A stretch of 64,000 nt of DNA from Streptomyces sp. NBC_01276 (GTDB taxonomy: Bacteria > Actinomycetota > Actinomycetes > Streptomycetales > Streptomycetaceae). This document shows positions 56,461 to 64,000 of the stretch, in pieces. Positions within the stretch are counted from its first letter, which is position 1. Each line of letters opens with the position of its first letter. The notes below the pieces were generated by a model. That model did not search any database. It was not told where the DNA came from and saw only the letters and a program-made list of their open reading frames with translations. Location: positions 2,170,001-2,234,000 of the forward strand of contig NZ_CP108442.1 in assembly GCF_041435355.1 (NCBI RefSeq). The letters are read 5' to 3'. Made by a program: the position numbers and the translations under genes.

Positions 56461-56550
56461 CGAACTTCCTACCCCGAATGACCGGGGCGAGGTTCAGAGG
56501 GTCTGCGGATGACGGTTACCGCACTCTCAGCGCTGTGGCGCTCCCCTGTC
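56461..56550 (-). ncRNA. TPP riboswitch (THI element)
   Basis: On the minus strand this stretch has the core of the thiamine pyrophosphate aptamer in order: GGGGAGC, GCTGAGAGTGCGG, CCGCAGACCCTCTGAACCT and GGTCATTC followed by GGTAGGAAG. These are the conserved CUGAGA and ACCUGAUC-type bulge regions. The aptamer binds TPP and lowers expression of thiamine uptake or synthesis genes. It precedes the thiB-thiP-thiQ operon directly. Boundaries are estimated to a few bases. Confidence 0.92.
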
Positions 56551-56615
56551 GGAATGATGAAGTTGTCCGGCCACAGGGTACCCCGTGGCCGATTACGAGC
56601 GATCGCGGCCGGAAT

Positions 56616-57728
56616 CTAGCGCTCGGAGGCGGCCAGCTGGCCGCACGCGCCATCGATCTCCTGGCCACGGGTGTCGCGTACGGTCACGGGCACACCGTGC
56701 CGGGCGATGGCCTCGACGAAGGCCTTCTCGTCCTCGGGACGCGAGGCGGTCCACTTCGAGCCCGGGGTCGGGTTCAGCGGGATCAGGTTGACGTGCACGC
56801 GCTTGCCCTTGAGCAGGCGGCCGAGGAGGTCACCGCGCCAGGCCTGGTCGTTGATGTCGCGGATCAGCGCGTACTCGATGGAGATGCGCCGGCCGGACTT
56901 CTCGGCGTACTCCCAGGCCGCGTCGAGGACCTCGCGGACCTTCCAGCGGGTGTTCACCGGGACCAGGGTGTCGCGCAGCTCGTCGTCCGGCGCGTGCAGC
57001 GAGACGGCGAGACGGCACTTGAAGCCCTCGTCGGCGAAGCGCAGCATGGCCGGGACCAGGCCGACGGTGGAGACGGTGATGCCGCGCTGCGACAGGCCCA
57101 GGCCGTCGGGCTCCGGGTCCGTGAGGCGGCGGATGGCGCCGACGACCCGCTTGTAGTTGGCCAGCGGCTCGCCCATGCCCATGAAGACGATGTTGGAGAG
57201 CCGGGCCGGGCCGCCGGGGACCTCGCCGTCGCGCAGCGCGCGCATGCCGTCGACGATCTGGTGCACGATCTCGGCCGTGGACAGGTTGCGGTCCAGGCCC
57301 GCCTGGCCGGTGGCGCAGAACGGGCAGTTCATGCCGCAGCCGGCCTGCGAGGAGATGCACATGGTGACCCGGTCGGGGTAGCGCATCAGCACGGACTCGA
57401 CGAGCGTGCCGTCGTGCAGCTTCCACAGGGTCTTGCGGGTGGTGTCGTCGTCGCAGCTGATGTGCCGGACGACGTTCATCAGCTCCGGCAGCAGTTCCTG
57501 CTGGAGCTTCTCGCGCGACGCGGCGGGGATGTCGGTCCACTCGGCCGGGTCGTGCGCGTAGCGGGCGAAGTAGTGCTGGGAGAGCTGCTTGGCCCGGAAC
57601 GGCTTCTCACCGATCGCGGCCACGGCCTCCCGGCGCTCGGCCGGGGTCAGGTCGGCGAGGTGCCGGGGCGGCTTCTTGGCCCCACGAGGGGCGACGAAGG
57701 TGAGCTCTCCCGGAACGGGGCGGGCCAT
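56616..57728 (-). CDS. rlmN: 23S rRNA (adenine2503-C2)/tRNA (adenine37-C2) methyltransferase RlmN
   Basis: A radical SAM enzyme that methylates A2503 of 23S rRNA and A37 of some tRNAs. The cluster motif [14 protein letters not shown] (CxxxCxxC) is near residue 130. The methyl-carrying Cys is in DGACGQLA near the C-terminus, and [13 protein letters not shown] is the family's second motif. The N-terminal RlmN domain has [23 protein letters not shown] residues. The 370-residue length is normal. It is downstream of the TPP riboswitch region on the same strand, but separately transcribed. Confidence 0.96.
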   Translation of the reverse strand: MARPVPGELTFVAPRGAKKPPRHLADLTPAERREAVAAIGEKPFRAKQLSQHYFARYAHDPAEWTDIPAASREKLQQELLPELMNVVRHISCDDDTTRKTLWKLHDGTLVESVLMRYPDRVTMCISSQAGCGMNCPFCATGQAGLDRNLSTAEIVHQIVDGMRALRDGEVPGGPARLSNIVFMGMGEPLANYKRVVGAIRRLTDPEPDGLGLSQRGITVSTVGLVPAMLRFADEGFKCRLAVSLHAPDDELRDTLVPVNTRWKVREVLDAAWEYAEKSGRRISIEYALIRDINDQAWRGDLLGRLLKGKRVHVNLIPLNPTPGSKWTASRPEDEKAFVEAIARHGVPVTVRDTRGQEIDGACGQLAASER

Positions 57729-57751
57729 GGCGGGTACTCCTTGTAAGACGA

Positions 57752-57779
57752 AAGGCGCGCCGCAGAAGCAGCGCGCCTT
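57752..57779 (-). terminator. Intrinsic terminator of the rpsB-...-cdsA region
   Basis: Arms aaggcgcgc (57752-57760) and gcgcgcctt (57771-57779) pair perfectly with a 10-base loop. On the minus strand the stem is followed by a T-rich stretch (TTTCGTCTTA). It is 43 bases after the cdsA stop. Confidence 0.82.
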
Positions 57780-57821
57780 CCAAGAGTAACCGCCCGGCGT
57801 ATCGCCCGGCTTTTCCGCAGG

Positions 57822-58898
57822 TCAGCCCGTACCCACGAAGGCCGCCAGCAGCAGCCAGACCACCGGAGCGGTCGGCAGCAGCGAATCGAGCCGGTCCATG
57901 ATGCCGCCGTGGCCCGGGAGCAGGGTGCCCATGTCCTTGATGCCCAGGTCCCGCTTGATCATCGACTCGCCCAGGTCACCCAGGGTGGCGCTGACCGCGA
58001 CCGCCAGGCCCAGCAGCAGGCCCTGCCACCAGGCGCCCCCGTCGATCAGGAACTCCATGCACAGCGCACCGGCCGCCATCGCGAAGGCCACCGCCCCGAA
58101 GAGTCCCTCGCGGGTCTTGCCGGGGCTGATGCGCGGGGCGAGCTTGGTCTTGCCGAAGCGCCAGCCGACCGCGTAGGCCCCGGTGTCGCTGACCACCGTC
58201 AGGACCAGGAAGGTCACCACCCGCTGGGGGCCGTCGTCGGCCGTGAGCAGCATCGCGACGAACGTGGCCAGGAAGGGCACATAGAACGCCGCGAAGACGC
58301 CCGCCGTGACGTCCTTGAGGTAGTCCTCGGGCGCTTCGGTCATCCGCCAGACGAGCACGGCCAGCGCCGTGAGCGCCATCGCCACCCAGGCGCCCTCGGC
58401 CCCCCGGACGTATCCGGCGATCACCATGGCCGCGCCGCCGACCGCGAGCGGGACGAGCGGGGCCTTGATGCCCTTCTTCTCCTGGAGCCGGGAGGTGAGC
58501 TCCCACAGGCCGACGACGACGGCGACGACGATCACACCGACGAAGACGGCCTTGACGATGAACAGCGAAGCGAAGATCACCGCGCCGAGGCCGACGCCGA
58601 CCCCTATGGCGGCACGCAGATCCCGCCCCGCGCGCTTCTTCTGCGGCGGCGGGGAGGCGTCCTGCGGTACCTGCGAAGGCGGAGGCGGGGGGCTGGGCAT
58701 GGGCTCCTGCGGCGGCGTCTCGGTGCGGAACGGGGGGCCGCCGAAGGCGGCGGCCCCCCGATCGCGTGCTTCCCGGTCGTCGAAATCACGGCCGGCGGCA
58801 TCGGGCACGATGGACATGGGCCGAGTCTGCGGGCCCACCAGCGCATCGTATGCGGGACCCGCCGCCACCGGCTCGGCGGCCCAGGGAGAGTCGTTCAT
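57822..58898 (-). CDS. cdsA: Phosphatidate cytidylyltransferase
   Basis: CdsA makes CDP-diacylglycerol, the precursor of all membrane phospholipids. The 358-residue protein has a Pro-rich cytoplasmic N-terminal extension (about 95 residues, with PSPPPPPSQVPQ) and then seven or eight membrane helices. The CDP-transferase signature is SATLGDLGESMIKRDLGIKD followed by LLPGHGGIMDRLDSL. Its start codon overlaps the frr stop by one base (TGATG), so they are coupled. Confidence 0.95.
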   Translation of the reverse strand: MNDSPWAAEPVAAGPAYDALVGPQTRPMSIVPDAAGRDFDDREARDRGAAAFGGPPFRTETPPQEPMPSPPPPPSQVPQDASPPPQKKRAGRDLRAAIGVGVGLGAVIFASLFIVKAVFVGVIVVAVVVGLWELTSRLQEKKGIKAPLVPLAVGGAAMVIAGYVRGAEGAWVAMALTALAVLVWRMTEAPEDYLKDVTAGVFAAFYVPFLATFVAMLLTADDGPQRVVTFLVLTVVSDTGAYAVGWRFGKTKLAPRISPGKTREGLFGAVAFAMAAGALCMEFLIDGGAWWQGLLLGLAVAVSATLGDLGESMIKRDLGIKDMGTLLPGHGGIMDRLDSLLPTAPVVWLLLAAFVGTG

Positions 58899-59455
58899 CA
58901 GACCTCGAGCAGCTCGGATTCCTTGTGCTTGAGCAGCTCGTCCACCTGCGCGACGTACTTCGCGGTGGTGTCGTCGAGCTCCTTCTCCGCGCGGCGCACC
59001 TCGTCCTCGCCGGCTTCCTTGTCCTTGACGAGCTTGTCGAGGGCGTCCTTGGCCTTGCGGCGCACGGAACGGATGGAGACCTTGGAGTCCTCGGCCTTGG
59101 TGCGCGCGACCTTGATGTACTCCTTGCGGCGCTCACCGGTGAGCTCCGGGAAGGTCACCCGGATGATGCGGCCGTCGTTGCTCGGGTTGACACCGAGGTC
59201 GGAGTCGCGGATCGCCTGCTCGATGTTGCGCAGCGCGGACGCGTCGAACGGCGTCACGATCGCCATGCGCGGCTCGGGAACCGCGAAGGAGGCGAGCTGG
59301 TTGATGGGCGTGATGGCGCCGTAGTAGTCCGCCACGATCTTGTTGAACATCGCCGGGTGCGCACGGCCCGTGCGAATCGCGGCGAAGTCCTCCTTGGCGA
59401 CGACGACGGCCTTCTCCATCTTCTCCTCGGCCTCGAGGAGGATTTCTTCGATCAC
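58898..59455 (-). CDS. frr: Ribosome recycling factor
   Basis: RRF splits post-termination ribosomes with EF-G. The 185-residue product starts with GTG at 59455 ([17 protein letters not shown]), as is conserved; AGGAG lies about 7 bases upstream. The core [17 protein letters not shown] and [24 protein letters not shown] residues are present, ending in an acidic helical tail. It is followed by cdsA and preceded by pyrH, as usual in actinobacteria. Confidence 0.97.
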   Translation of the reverse strand: MIEEILLEAEEKMEKAVVVAKEDFAAIRTGRAHPAMFNKIVADYYGAITPINQLASFAVPEPRMAIVTPFDASALRNIEQAIRDSDLGVNPSNDGRIIRVTFPELTGERRKEYIKVARTKAEDSKVSIRSVRRKAKDALDKLVKDKEAGEDEVRRAEKELDDTTAKYVAQVDELLKHKESELLEV

Positions 59456-59521
59456 CACGTGCTCCTGCATGTCAGATGTGGATGGTTCAGGCGGGCGGGG
59501 CGGTGCGAGCCGCCCGGACCG

Positions 59522-59541
59522 GGCCCGGCCGGAGCCGGGCC
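59522..59541 (-). terminator. Hairpin between pyrH and frr
   Basis: Arms ggcccggc (59522-59529) and gccgggcc (59534-59541) with a 4-base loop lie 10 bases after the pyrH stop. It is GC-rich and short, likely a partial terminator or RNA-processing site inside the pyrH-frr-cdsA operon. Confidence 0.55.
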
Positions 59542-59551
59542 GCGGTGGGGC

Positions 59552-60331
59552 TCAGGCCCGGGTGCCCTGGTCGCTCACGAGCGTGCCGATCTTCTCACCC
59601 TTGACGGCGCGGGCGATATTGCCCTCGGCGAGGAGTTCGAAGACCAGGATCGGAAGCGCGTTGTCGCGGCACAGCGTGATGGCCGTGGCGTCGGCGACCT
59701 TGAGGTCGCGGGACAGCACCTCGCTGTATTCCAGCGCGTCGAACTTCACCGCGTCCGGGTTGGTCTTGGGGTCGGAGTCGTAGACCCCGTCGACACCGTT
59801 CTTGCCCATGAGGAGGGCTTCGGCGTCGATCTCCAGGGCGCGCTGGGCGGCCGTGGTGTCGGTGGAGAAGTACGGCATGCCCATGCCGGCGCCGAAGATC
59901 ACGACGCGGCCCTTCTCCAGGTGCCGGACGGCGCGCAGCGGGATGTACGGCTCCGCGACCTGGCCCATGGTGATGGCGGTCTGGACACGGCTGTCGATGC
60001 CTTCCTTCTCCAGGAAGTCCTGGAGGGCGAGGCAGTTCATGACGGTGCCGAGCATGCCCATGTAGTCGGACCGGGCCCGGTCCATACCGCGCTGCTGCAG
60101 CTCGGCGCCGCGGAAGAAGTTGCCGCCGCCGATGACGATCGCGATCTCGGCGCCGTCTCGGACCACGGCCGCGATCTCGCGGGCGATGGCGTGCACGACG
60201 TCAGGGTCGACACCCAGCCCGCCGCCGCCTGAGAAGGCTTCGCCGGAGAGCTTCAGCATGAAGCGGCGACCCTTCTTCTCGTGGTCGCTCTTGTCGTCGG
60301 AAGCGGTGTGGGTGTCCACGCCCTGATTCAT
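59552..60331 (-). CDS. pyrH: Uridylate kinase (UMP kinase)
   Basis: PyrH phosphorylates UMP to UDP. The 259-residue amino-acid-kinase-fold protein has [35 protein letters not shown] and [14 protein letters not shown]. The start ATG at 60331 follows GAGGAG 6 bases upstream; an earlier in-frame ATG is not needed. It is separated from tsf by a hairpin terminator. Confidence 0.97.
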   Translation of the reverse strand: MNQGVDTHTASDDKSDHEKKGRRFMLKLSGEAFSGGGGLGVDPDVVHAIAREIAAVVRDGAEIAIVIGGGNFFRGAELQQRGMDRARSDYMGMLGTVMNCLALQDFLEKEGIDSRVQTAITMGQVAEPYIPLRAVRHLEKGRVVIFGAGMGMPYFSTDTTAAQRALEIDAEALLMGKNGVDGVYDSDPKTNPDAVKFDALEYSEVLSRDLKVADATAITLCRDNALPILVFELLAEGNIARAVKGEKIGTLVSDQGTRA

Positions 60332-60358
60332 GGAGATCTCCTCGTGCACATACGAAGA

Positions 60359-60405
60359 AGGCCATTGCCGGTGGGTCCTTGCGGTTCCCTCTACGGCAAT
60401 GGCCT
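60359..60405 (-). terminator. Intrinsic terminator after tsf
   Basis: Arms aggccattgccg (60359-60370) and cggcaatggcct (60394-60405) pair perfectly over 12 bases. On the minus strand TTCTTCGT follows the stem. It stands 89 bases after the tsf stop and 28 before the pyrH ATG. Confidence 0.8.
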
Positions 60406-60493
60406 CCTCGTCAGATCTGCGGTCGCCTCGCGCGAGCGCGGACGACTGCTTCAGACCCTACCGGGGTCCGGTGTCCGTCGCGTACGGACGGAC

Positions 60494-61330
60494 TCAGATG
60501 CCGACCTTGATGCGGGTGAAGCGCTTCAGGGTGACACCGGCCTCGTCCAGAACCTTCTGGACGGACTTCTTGTTGTCCAGGGCGTACGGCTGGCCGAGCA
60601 GCGTGGCGTCCTTGAAGAAGCCGTTGACGCGACCCTCGACGATCTTGGCGATCGCGGCCTCGGGCTTGCCCTCGGCGCGGGTGGTCTCCTCGGCGACGCG
60701 GCGCTCGGACTCGACGATCTCGGCCGGGACGTCCTCGGCGGTCAGGTACTTCGGCGCGAACGCGGCGATGTGCTGGGCGATGCCCTTGGCCAGGTCGGCG
60801 TCGGCCTTGTCCAGCTCGACCAGGACACCGATCTGCGGGGGCAGGTCGGGCATGGTGCGGTGCATGTAGGAGGCCACGAAGGCACCCTCGTACGCCGCGA
60901 AGCGGTCCAGGACGATCTTCTCGCCGAGGTTGGCGTTGGCCTCGTCCACGAACGCCTGGACGGTCTTGCCGGCCTCGATCTCGGACGCCAGCAGCGCCTC
61001 GATGTCCGCCGGGGAGGTGGCGGCCACGTGGGCGGCGAGCTGGTCGGCGACGGCCAGGAACTTCGGGCTCTTCGCGACGAAGTCGGTCTCGCACTTGAGC
61101 TCGACGAGGACACCGGAGGTGCCGTCGGCGGCGATCAGGGAGGTGACGGCACCGTTCTCGGCGGAACGGCCCTCGCGCTTGGCGACACCCTTCAGGCCCT
61201 TGACGCGCAGGATCTCGTTGGCCTTGGTGACGTCACCGTCGGCCTCGACGAGCGCGTTCTTGCAGTCCAGCATGCCGGCGCCGGTGAGCTCGCGGAGCTT
61301 CTTGACGTCAGCGGCGGTGTAGTTCGCCAT
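60494..61330 (-). CDS. tsf: Elongation factor Ts
   Basis: EF-Ts exchanges GDP on EF-Tu. The 278-residue protein has the UBA-like N-terminus ([20 protein letters not shown], then [17 protein letters not shown]) and the core with [19 protein letters not shown]. The C-terminal segment has [18 protein letters not shown]. It follows rpsB by 135 bases containing hairpins. Confidence 0.97.
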   Translation of the reverse strand: MANYTAADVKKLRELTGAGMLDCKNALVEADGDVTKANEILRVKGLKGVAKREGRSAENGAVTSLIAADGTSGVLVELKCETDFVAKSPKFLAVADQLAAHVAATSPADIEALLASEIEAGKTVQAFVDEANANLGEKIVLDRFAAYEGAFVASYMHRTMPDLPPQIGVLVELDKADADLAKGIAQHIAAFAPKYLTAEDVPAEIVESERRVAEETTRAEGKPEAAIAKIVEGRVNGFFKDATLLGQPYALDNKKSVQKVLDEAGVTLKRFTRIKVGI

Positions 61331-61431
61331 GAGTCTGTGATTCTCTCTCGAAGTCGTAGATCTACGGGTGAACGGCGGAGGCGCCGCGCTCGTGGCGCGG
61401 CTCCCCCGCCGTCATCGTCCGTGCTGCGAGT

Positions 61432-61453
61432 GCCCGGCGGATGAACGCCGGGC
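61432..61453 (-). terminator. Hairpin in the rpsB-tsf intergenic region
   Basis: Arms gcccggcg (61432-61439) and cgccgggc (61446-61453) with a 6-base loop lie 12 bases after the rpsB stop. A second, less regular stem lies just downstream at about 61370-61412. This is a plausible attenuator between rpsB and tsf. Confidence 0.6.
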
Positions 61454-61465
61454 CCACTCAGTGGG

Positions 61466-62344
61466 TCAGGCCTGCTCGGCGTCGGCGGCCGGAGCCTCGA
61501 CAGCCTCGGCGGCCGGGGCCTCGACGGCGGCGTCGGCCGCGGGGGCCTCGGCGTCGTCGGCCTTCTTCTCACCCTCGAGCAGGTCGCGCTCCCACTCGGC
61601 GAGCGGCTCGGCGGCGGCCTTCTCGCCCGGCTTCGAGTCACCGGTCGCAGCACCGGAGCGGGCGATGAGGCCCTCGGCGACGGCGTCGGCGATCACGCGG
61701 GTGAGCAGGGTGACGGAGCGGATCGCGTCGTCGTTGCCCGGGATCTTGTAGTCGACCTCGTCGGGGTCGCAGTTGGTGTCGAGGATCGCGACCACGGGGA
61801 TGTGCAGCTTGCGCGCCTCACCGACCGCGATGTGCTCCTTCTTGGTGTCGACGATCCAGACGGCGCTGGGAACCTTCGACATCTCGCGGATACCACCGAG
61901 GGTCTTCTCCAGCTTGGTCTTCTCGCGGGAGAGGACCAGGAGCTCCTTCTTGGTGAGACCCGAGGCGGCGACGTCCTCGAAGTCGATCGCCTCAAGCTCC
62001 TTCAGACGCTGGAGGCGCTTGTAGACGGTGGAGAAGTTGGTGAGCATGCCACCGAGCCAACGCTGGTTGACGTACGGCATGCCGACGCGCGTCGCCTGCT
62101 CGGCGATGGCCTCCTGGGCCTGCTTCTTCGTACCGACGAACATGATGGAGCCACCGTGCGCGACGGTCTCCTTCACGAACTCGTAGGCGCGGTCGATGTA
62201 CGACAGCGACTGGAGCAGGTCGATGATGTAGATGCCGTTGCGCTCGGTGAAGATGAAGCGCTTCATCTTCGGGTTCCAGCGACGGGTCTGGTGACCGAAG
62301 TGGACGCCGCTTTCCAGCAGCTCCCGCATCGTTACGACGGCCAT
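61466..62344 (-). CDS. rpsB: 30S ribosomal protein S2
   Basis: S2 is needed for late 30S assembly. The protein is 292 residues from the ATG at 62344 ([20 protein letters not shown]), with AAGGAG 6 bases upstream. Conserved pieces are [38 protein letters not shown] and the [15 protein letters not shown] region. The C-terminal 55 residues are Ala/Glu-rich ([19 protein letters not shown]), as in actinobacteria. Confidence 0.97.
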   Translation of the reverse strand: MAVVTMRELLESGVHFGHQTRRWNPKMKRFIFTERNGIYIIDLLQSLSYIDRAYEFVKETVAHGGSIMFVGTKKQAQEAIAEQATRVGMPYVNQRWLGGMLTNFSTVYKRLQRLKELEAIDFEDVAASGLTKKELLVLSREKTKLEKTLGGIREMSKVPSAVWIVDTKKEHIAVGEARKLHIPVVAILDTNCDPDEVDYKIPGNDDAIRSVTLLTRVIADAVAEGLIARSGAATGDSKPGEKAAAEPLAEWERDLLEGEKKADDAEAPAADAAVEAPAAEAVEAPAADAEQA

Positions 62345-62428
62345 GGCCATCTCCTTGTTTTCTCGGTTTGGTTCCTGACGCCCCGCCGCGCCCTGCCCCG
62401 AAGAGGGACCGAGAGACGCTGTTCACCA

Positions 62429-62442
62429 GGCCGGATCCGGCC
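62429..62442 (-). promoter_or_regulatory. 14-base palindrome in the rpsB leader
   Basis: The sequence ggccggatccggcc is a perfect palindrome 85 bases upstream of the rpsB start. It could fold in the leader RNA or be an operator. The 250-base divergent gap between rpsB and the M23 gene must hold both promoters, but I see no clear -35/-10 pair. Confidence 0.35.
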
Positions 62443-62595
62443 GATGCTGGGGCGTGCGAAGTCGACCCGGTGACCCGGATCGCCACAAGAAGTGTACGGG
62501 ACCCGGCGGTATGCCGGGTGACGCCGTTGTCCACACCCTTTCGGCCATCCACAGGCACGGCCGCCCGCGGCCGTGCGCGCGGCAGCATTGTCGGC

Positions 62596-63084
62596 ATGAC
62601 GACACTGCTGCTCACCCTGCTGCTGGCGCTGGCCCCCGCCCTGCCCCGGACCCTCGTCCCGGAGCCCGTCCCGGCGGTCCGGCCACTGCCCCCGCCGCTG
62701 TCCGTGACGCGCTGGTGGGATCCGCCGCCGACGCCCTACGCGGCCGGCCACCGCGGGGTGGACCTGGCCGCTCCGGTGGGGGCGCGGGTACGGGCCGTCG
62801 GACCGGGGCGGGTGCACTACGCCGGGCAGGTCGCGGGCCGCGGGGTGCTCTCGCTCACCCTCCCCGGGGGCCGGCGCACGACCTACGAGCCGGTGCGGCC
62901 GCTGGTCGCGGAGGGGGAGGAGGTCACGGCGGGACAGGAGGTCGCGGTCCTCACGGCCGGCTCGCACTGCCCGGCCCCGTGCCTGCACTGGGGCCTGCTG
63001 ACCGGCGAGAACACCTACCTCGACCCGCTGACCCTGCTCCCCCGCCCCACGCCCCGCCTCCTGCCGACGGCCGGGCCCTCATAG
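62596..63084 (+). CDS. M23-family metallopeptidase (LytM domain)
   Basis: A 162-residue protein with a hydrophobic N-terminus (LLLTLLLALAPALPRTLV) that probably serves as signal peptide or anchor. The LytM zinc site is seen as YAAGHRGVDLAAPVG (HxxxD) and APCLHWGLLTGENTYLD (HxH equivalent). A VGPGRVHYAGQVAGRG segment is the usual core strand. M23 enzymes cut peptidoglycan cross-bridges. It converges with the TetR gene. Confidence 0.9.
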   Translation: MTTLLLTLLLALAPALPRTLVPEPVPAVRPLPPPLSVTRWWDPPPTPYAAGHRGVDLAAPVGARVRAVGPGRVHYAGQVAGRGVLSLTLPGGRRTTYEPVRPLVAEGEEVTAGQEVAVLTAGSHCPAPCLHWGLLTGENTYLDPLTLLPRPTPRLLPTAGPS

Positions 63085-63114
63085 GACGGGCCCCTCACAG
63101 GACGGGGGGACCGC

Positions 63115-63184
63115 CTAGGGGGTGTCTGACGGATGTGCGTGCCGGGCGTCGCGACGCCGCGGATATCCGTCAGACACCCCCTAG
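63115..63184. terminator. 20-base inverted repeat with nested palindrome between convergent genes
   Basis: Arms ctagggggtgtctgacggat (63115-63134) and atccgtcagacaccccctag (63165-63184) are perfect over 20 bases. The 30-base loop contains the palindrome ggcgtcgcgacgcc. The right arm includes the TetR stop codon. It can terminate transcription from both sides; a miniature mobile element is an alternative. Confidence 0.8.
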
Positions 63185-63762
63185 CCGCGCACGCCCCGCA
63201 GGGCCATGGCGACGGCGGCCTCGGTCACCACGTCGGGCGCCTCGGCCGCGCCGAGCTCGATCCGGCGCACCGCGGCGTCCACGACGCCCTGCAGCAGCAT
63301 CGCGGCCAGCCGCGGCTCCGTGTGGCCCAGGGCGCCGAGGGCCTCGACGACCATCGCGACCAGGCCGCCGTGCGCGGCGCGGATCTTCTCCCGCGCGCCC
63401 GCGTCCAGCTCACTGGCGGAAATGGCCACCACCGCCTGGTGCCGGCGGTCCCCCACCAGCCCGAGCTGGCTGCGCACGTACGCCTCGATCTTCGCCCCGG
63501 GCGTCTGCGCCGCCTCCATGGCGGCCTCGATCTCGGCGGCCCACACGGGGAAGTCCACCGCACACAGCTCTTCGACCACGGCCGCGCGCGACCGGAAGTA
63601 CTCGTACACGGACGACCGGGCTAGCCCGGTCCGCTCCGCGAGGGCGGGGAAGGTCAGGGCTTCCGTCCCGCCTTCCGACAACAGGGAGCGCGCAGCGTCC
63701 AACAGGGCGCCGCGCTGCATCGACCGGTGCTCGGCCACGGAGGCCGCTCGAATCCTGGGCAC
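63181..63762 (-). CDS. TetR-family transcriptional regulator
   Basis: A 193-residue regulator with a TetR helix-turn-helix near the N-terminus (LTFPALAERTGLARSSVYEY) preceded by the ALLDAARSLLSEGG segment, and a variable ligand-binding helical domain. The ligand and targets are unknown. It reads toward the convergent M23 gene and lies upstream of whiG on the same strand without overlap. Confidence 0.9.
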   Translation of the reverse strand: MPRIRAASVAEHRSMQRGALLDAARSLLSEGGTEALTFPALAERTGLARSSVYEYFRSRAAVVEELCAVDFPVWAAEIEAAMEAAQTPGAKIEAYVRSQLGLVGDRRHQAVVAISASELDAGAREKIRAAHGGLVAMVVEALGALGHTEPRLAAMLLQGVVDAAVRRIELGAAEAPDVVTEAAVAMALRGVRG

Positions 63763-63801
63763 GTCACCACTGTACGGAGGGTGTGCAAGGCCGGTGCCGG
63801 G

Positions 63802-64000
63802 TCAGCGGCCGACGTCGGCGAGCTTGGCCCTCAGCTGGAGCACGGACTTGGTGTGGATCTGGCTGACGCGACTCTCCGTCACGCCCAGCACGTTGCCGAT
63901 CTCGGCGAGGGTGAGGCCCTCGTAGTAGTAGAGGGTCACGACCGTCTTCTCCCGCTCGGGGAGCGTGTTGATCGCCCGTGCGAGCAGTCGGCGCAGTTCC
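63802..64000 (-). CDS. whiG: RNA polymerase sigma factor WhiG, C-terminal part (cut by window)
   Basis: Only the last 65 codons are in the window. They encode the end of region 4 of a FliA/WhiG sigma factor: [20 protein letters not shown], then [21 protein letters not shown] with the helix-turn-helix and a short [14 protein letters not shown] tail. WhiG directs early sporulation genes in Streptomyces aerial hyphae. The stop TGA is at 63802-63804. Presence of this gene and its neighbours supports a Streptomyces origin. Confidence 0.93.
   Translation of the reverse strand, partial: ELRRLLARAINTLPEREKTVVTLYYYEGLTLAEIGNVLGVTESRVSQIHTKSVLQLRAKLADVGR

Overview
This 64 kb window is chromosomal DNA of a Streptomyces or very close relative. 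The base composition is strongly GC-rich, several genes start with GTG, and genes are often joined by ATGA or GTGA overlaps. The right edge carries the end of the sporulation sigma factor gene whiG. From memory, the gene order from nusA-rimP through proS, ispG-rseP-dxr, gabT, polyamine transport genes, rlmN, cdsA-frr-pyrH-tsf-rpsB to whiG matches the conserved core of Streptomyces chromosomes. I saw no rRNA, tRNA, CRISPR array, phage or transposase. No gene-free stretch exceeds about 250 bases.

Layout. (1) 1-9.4 kb: nusA and rimP face away from a Tat lipoprotein/DUF4439 pair. An aminoglycoside-kinase-like protein, a slipin, proS, two GNAT acetyltransferases and ispG follow. (2) 9.5-15.5 kb: rseP and dxr (with ispG, two steps of the MEP isoprenoid pathway), a protein of unknown function and a long acyl-CoA dehydrogenase. 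(3) 15.6-44.6 kb: a broad polyamine/GABA catabolic district. It holds three aldehyde dehydrogenases, a PucR-type regulator, gabT, a FAD-dependent amine oxidase, a complete polyamine ABC transporter, a second orphan polyamine-binding lipoprotein, an AsnC/Lrp regulator and a class III aminotransferase. Between these sit a membrane-anchored ATPase, a PAP2 phosphatase, a broken chitinase gene, a NADAR-NUDIX pair, a probable aminodeoxyfutalosine deaminase, a glycerophosphodiesterase, a two-component system and a serine hydrolase. (4) 44.7-52.4 kb: an ABC exporter pair, a LOG-like protein, membrane proteins and a ferredoxin/ferredoxin reductase/cytochrome P450 cassette. (5) 52.5-56.6 kb: a thiamine-type ABC importer behind a TPP riboswitch. 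(6) 56.6-64 kb: rlmN, the translation/lipid operon region rpsB-tsf-pyrH-frr-cdsA, an M23 peptidase, a TetR regulator and whiG.

How it fits together. In region 3 the transporter would import putrescine-like polyamines. The aminotransferase or the FAD oxidase would remove an amino group, the aldehyde dehydrogenases would oxidise the aldehyde, and GabT with the 15.6 kb dehydrogenase would carry GABA to succinate. Two aldehyde dehydrogenase promoters share an inverted repeat of the same geometry (arms ATCCGT-like, 20-base spacer). One copy lies between an aldehyde dehydrogenase and the AsnC gene, so it is a candidate operator for that regulator. Region 5 is assigned to thiamine because of the riboswitch rather than protein similarity alone.
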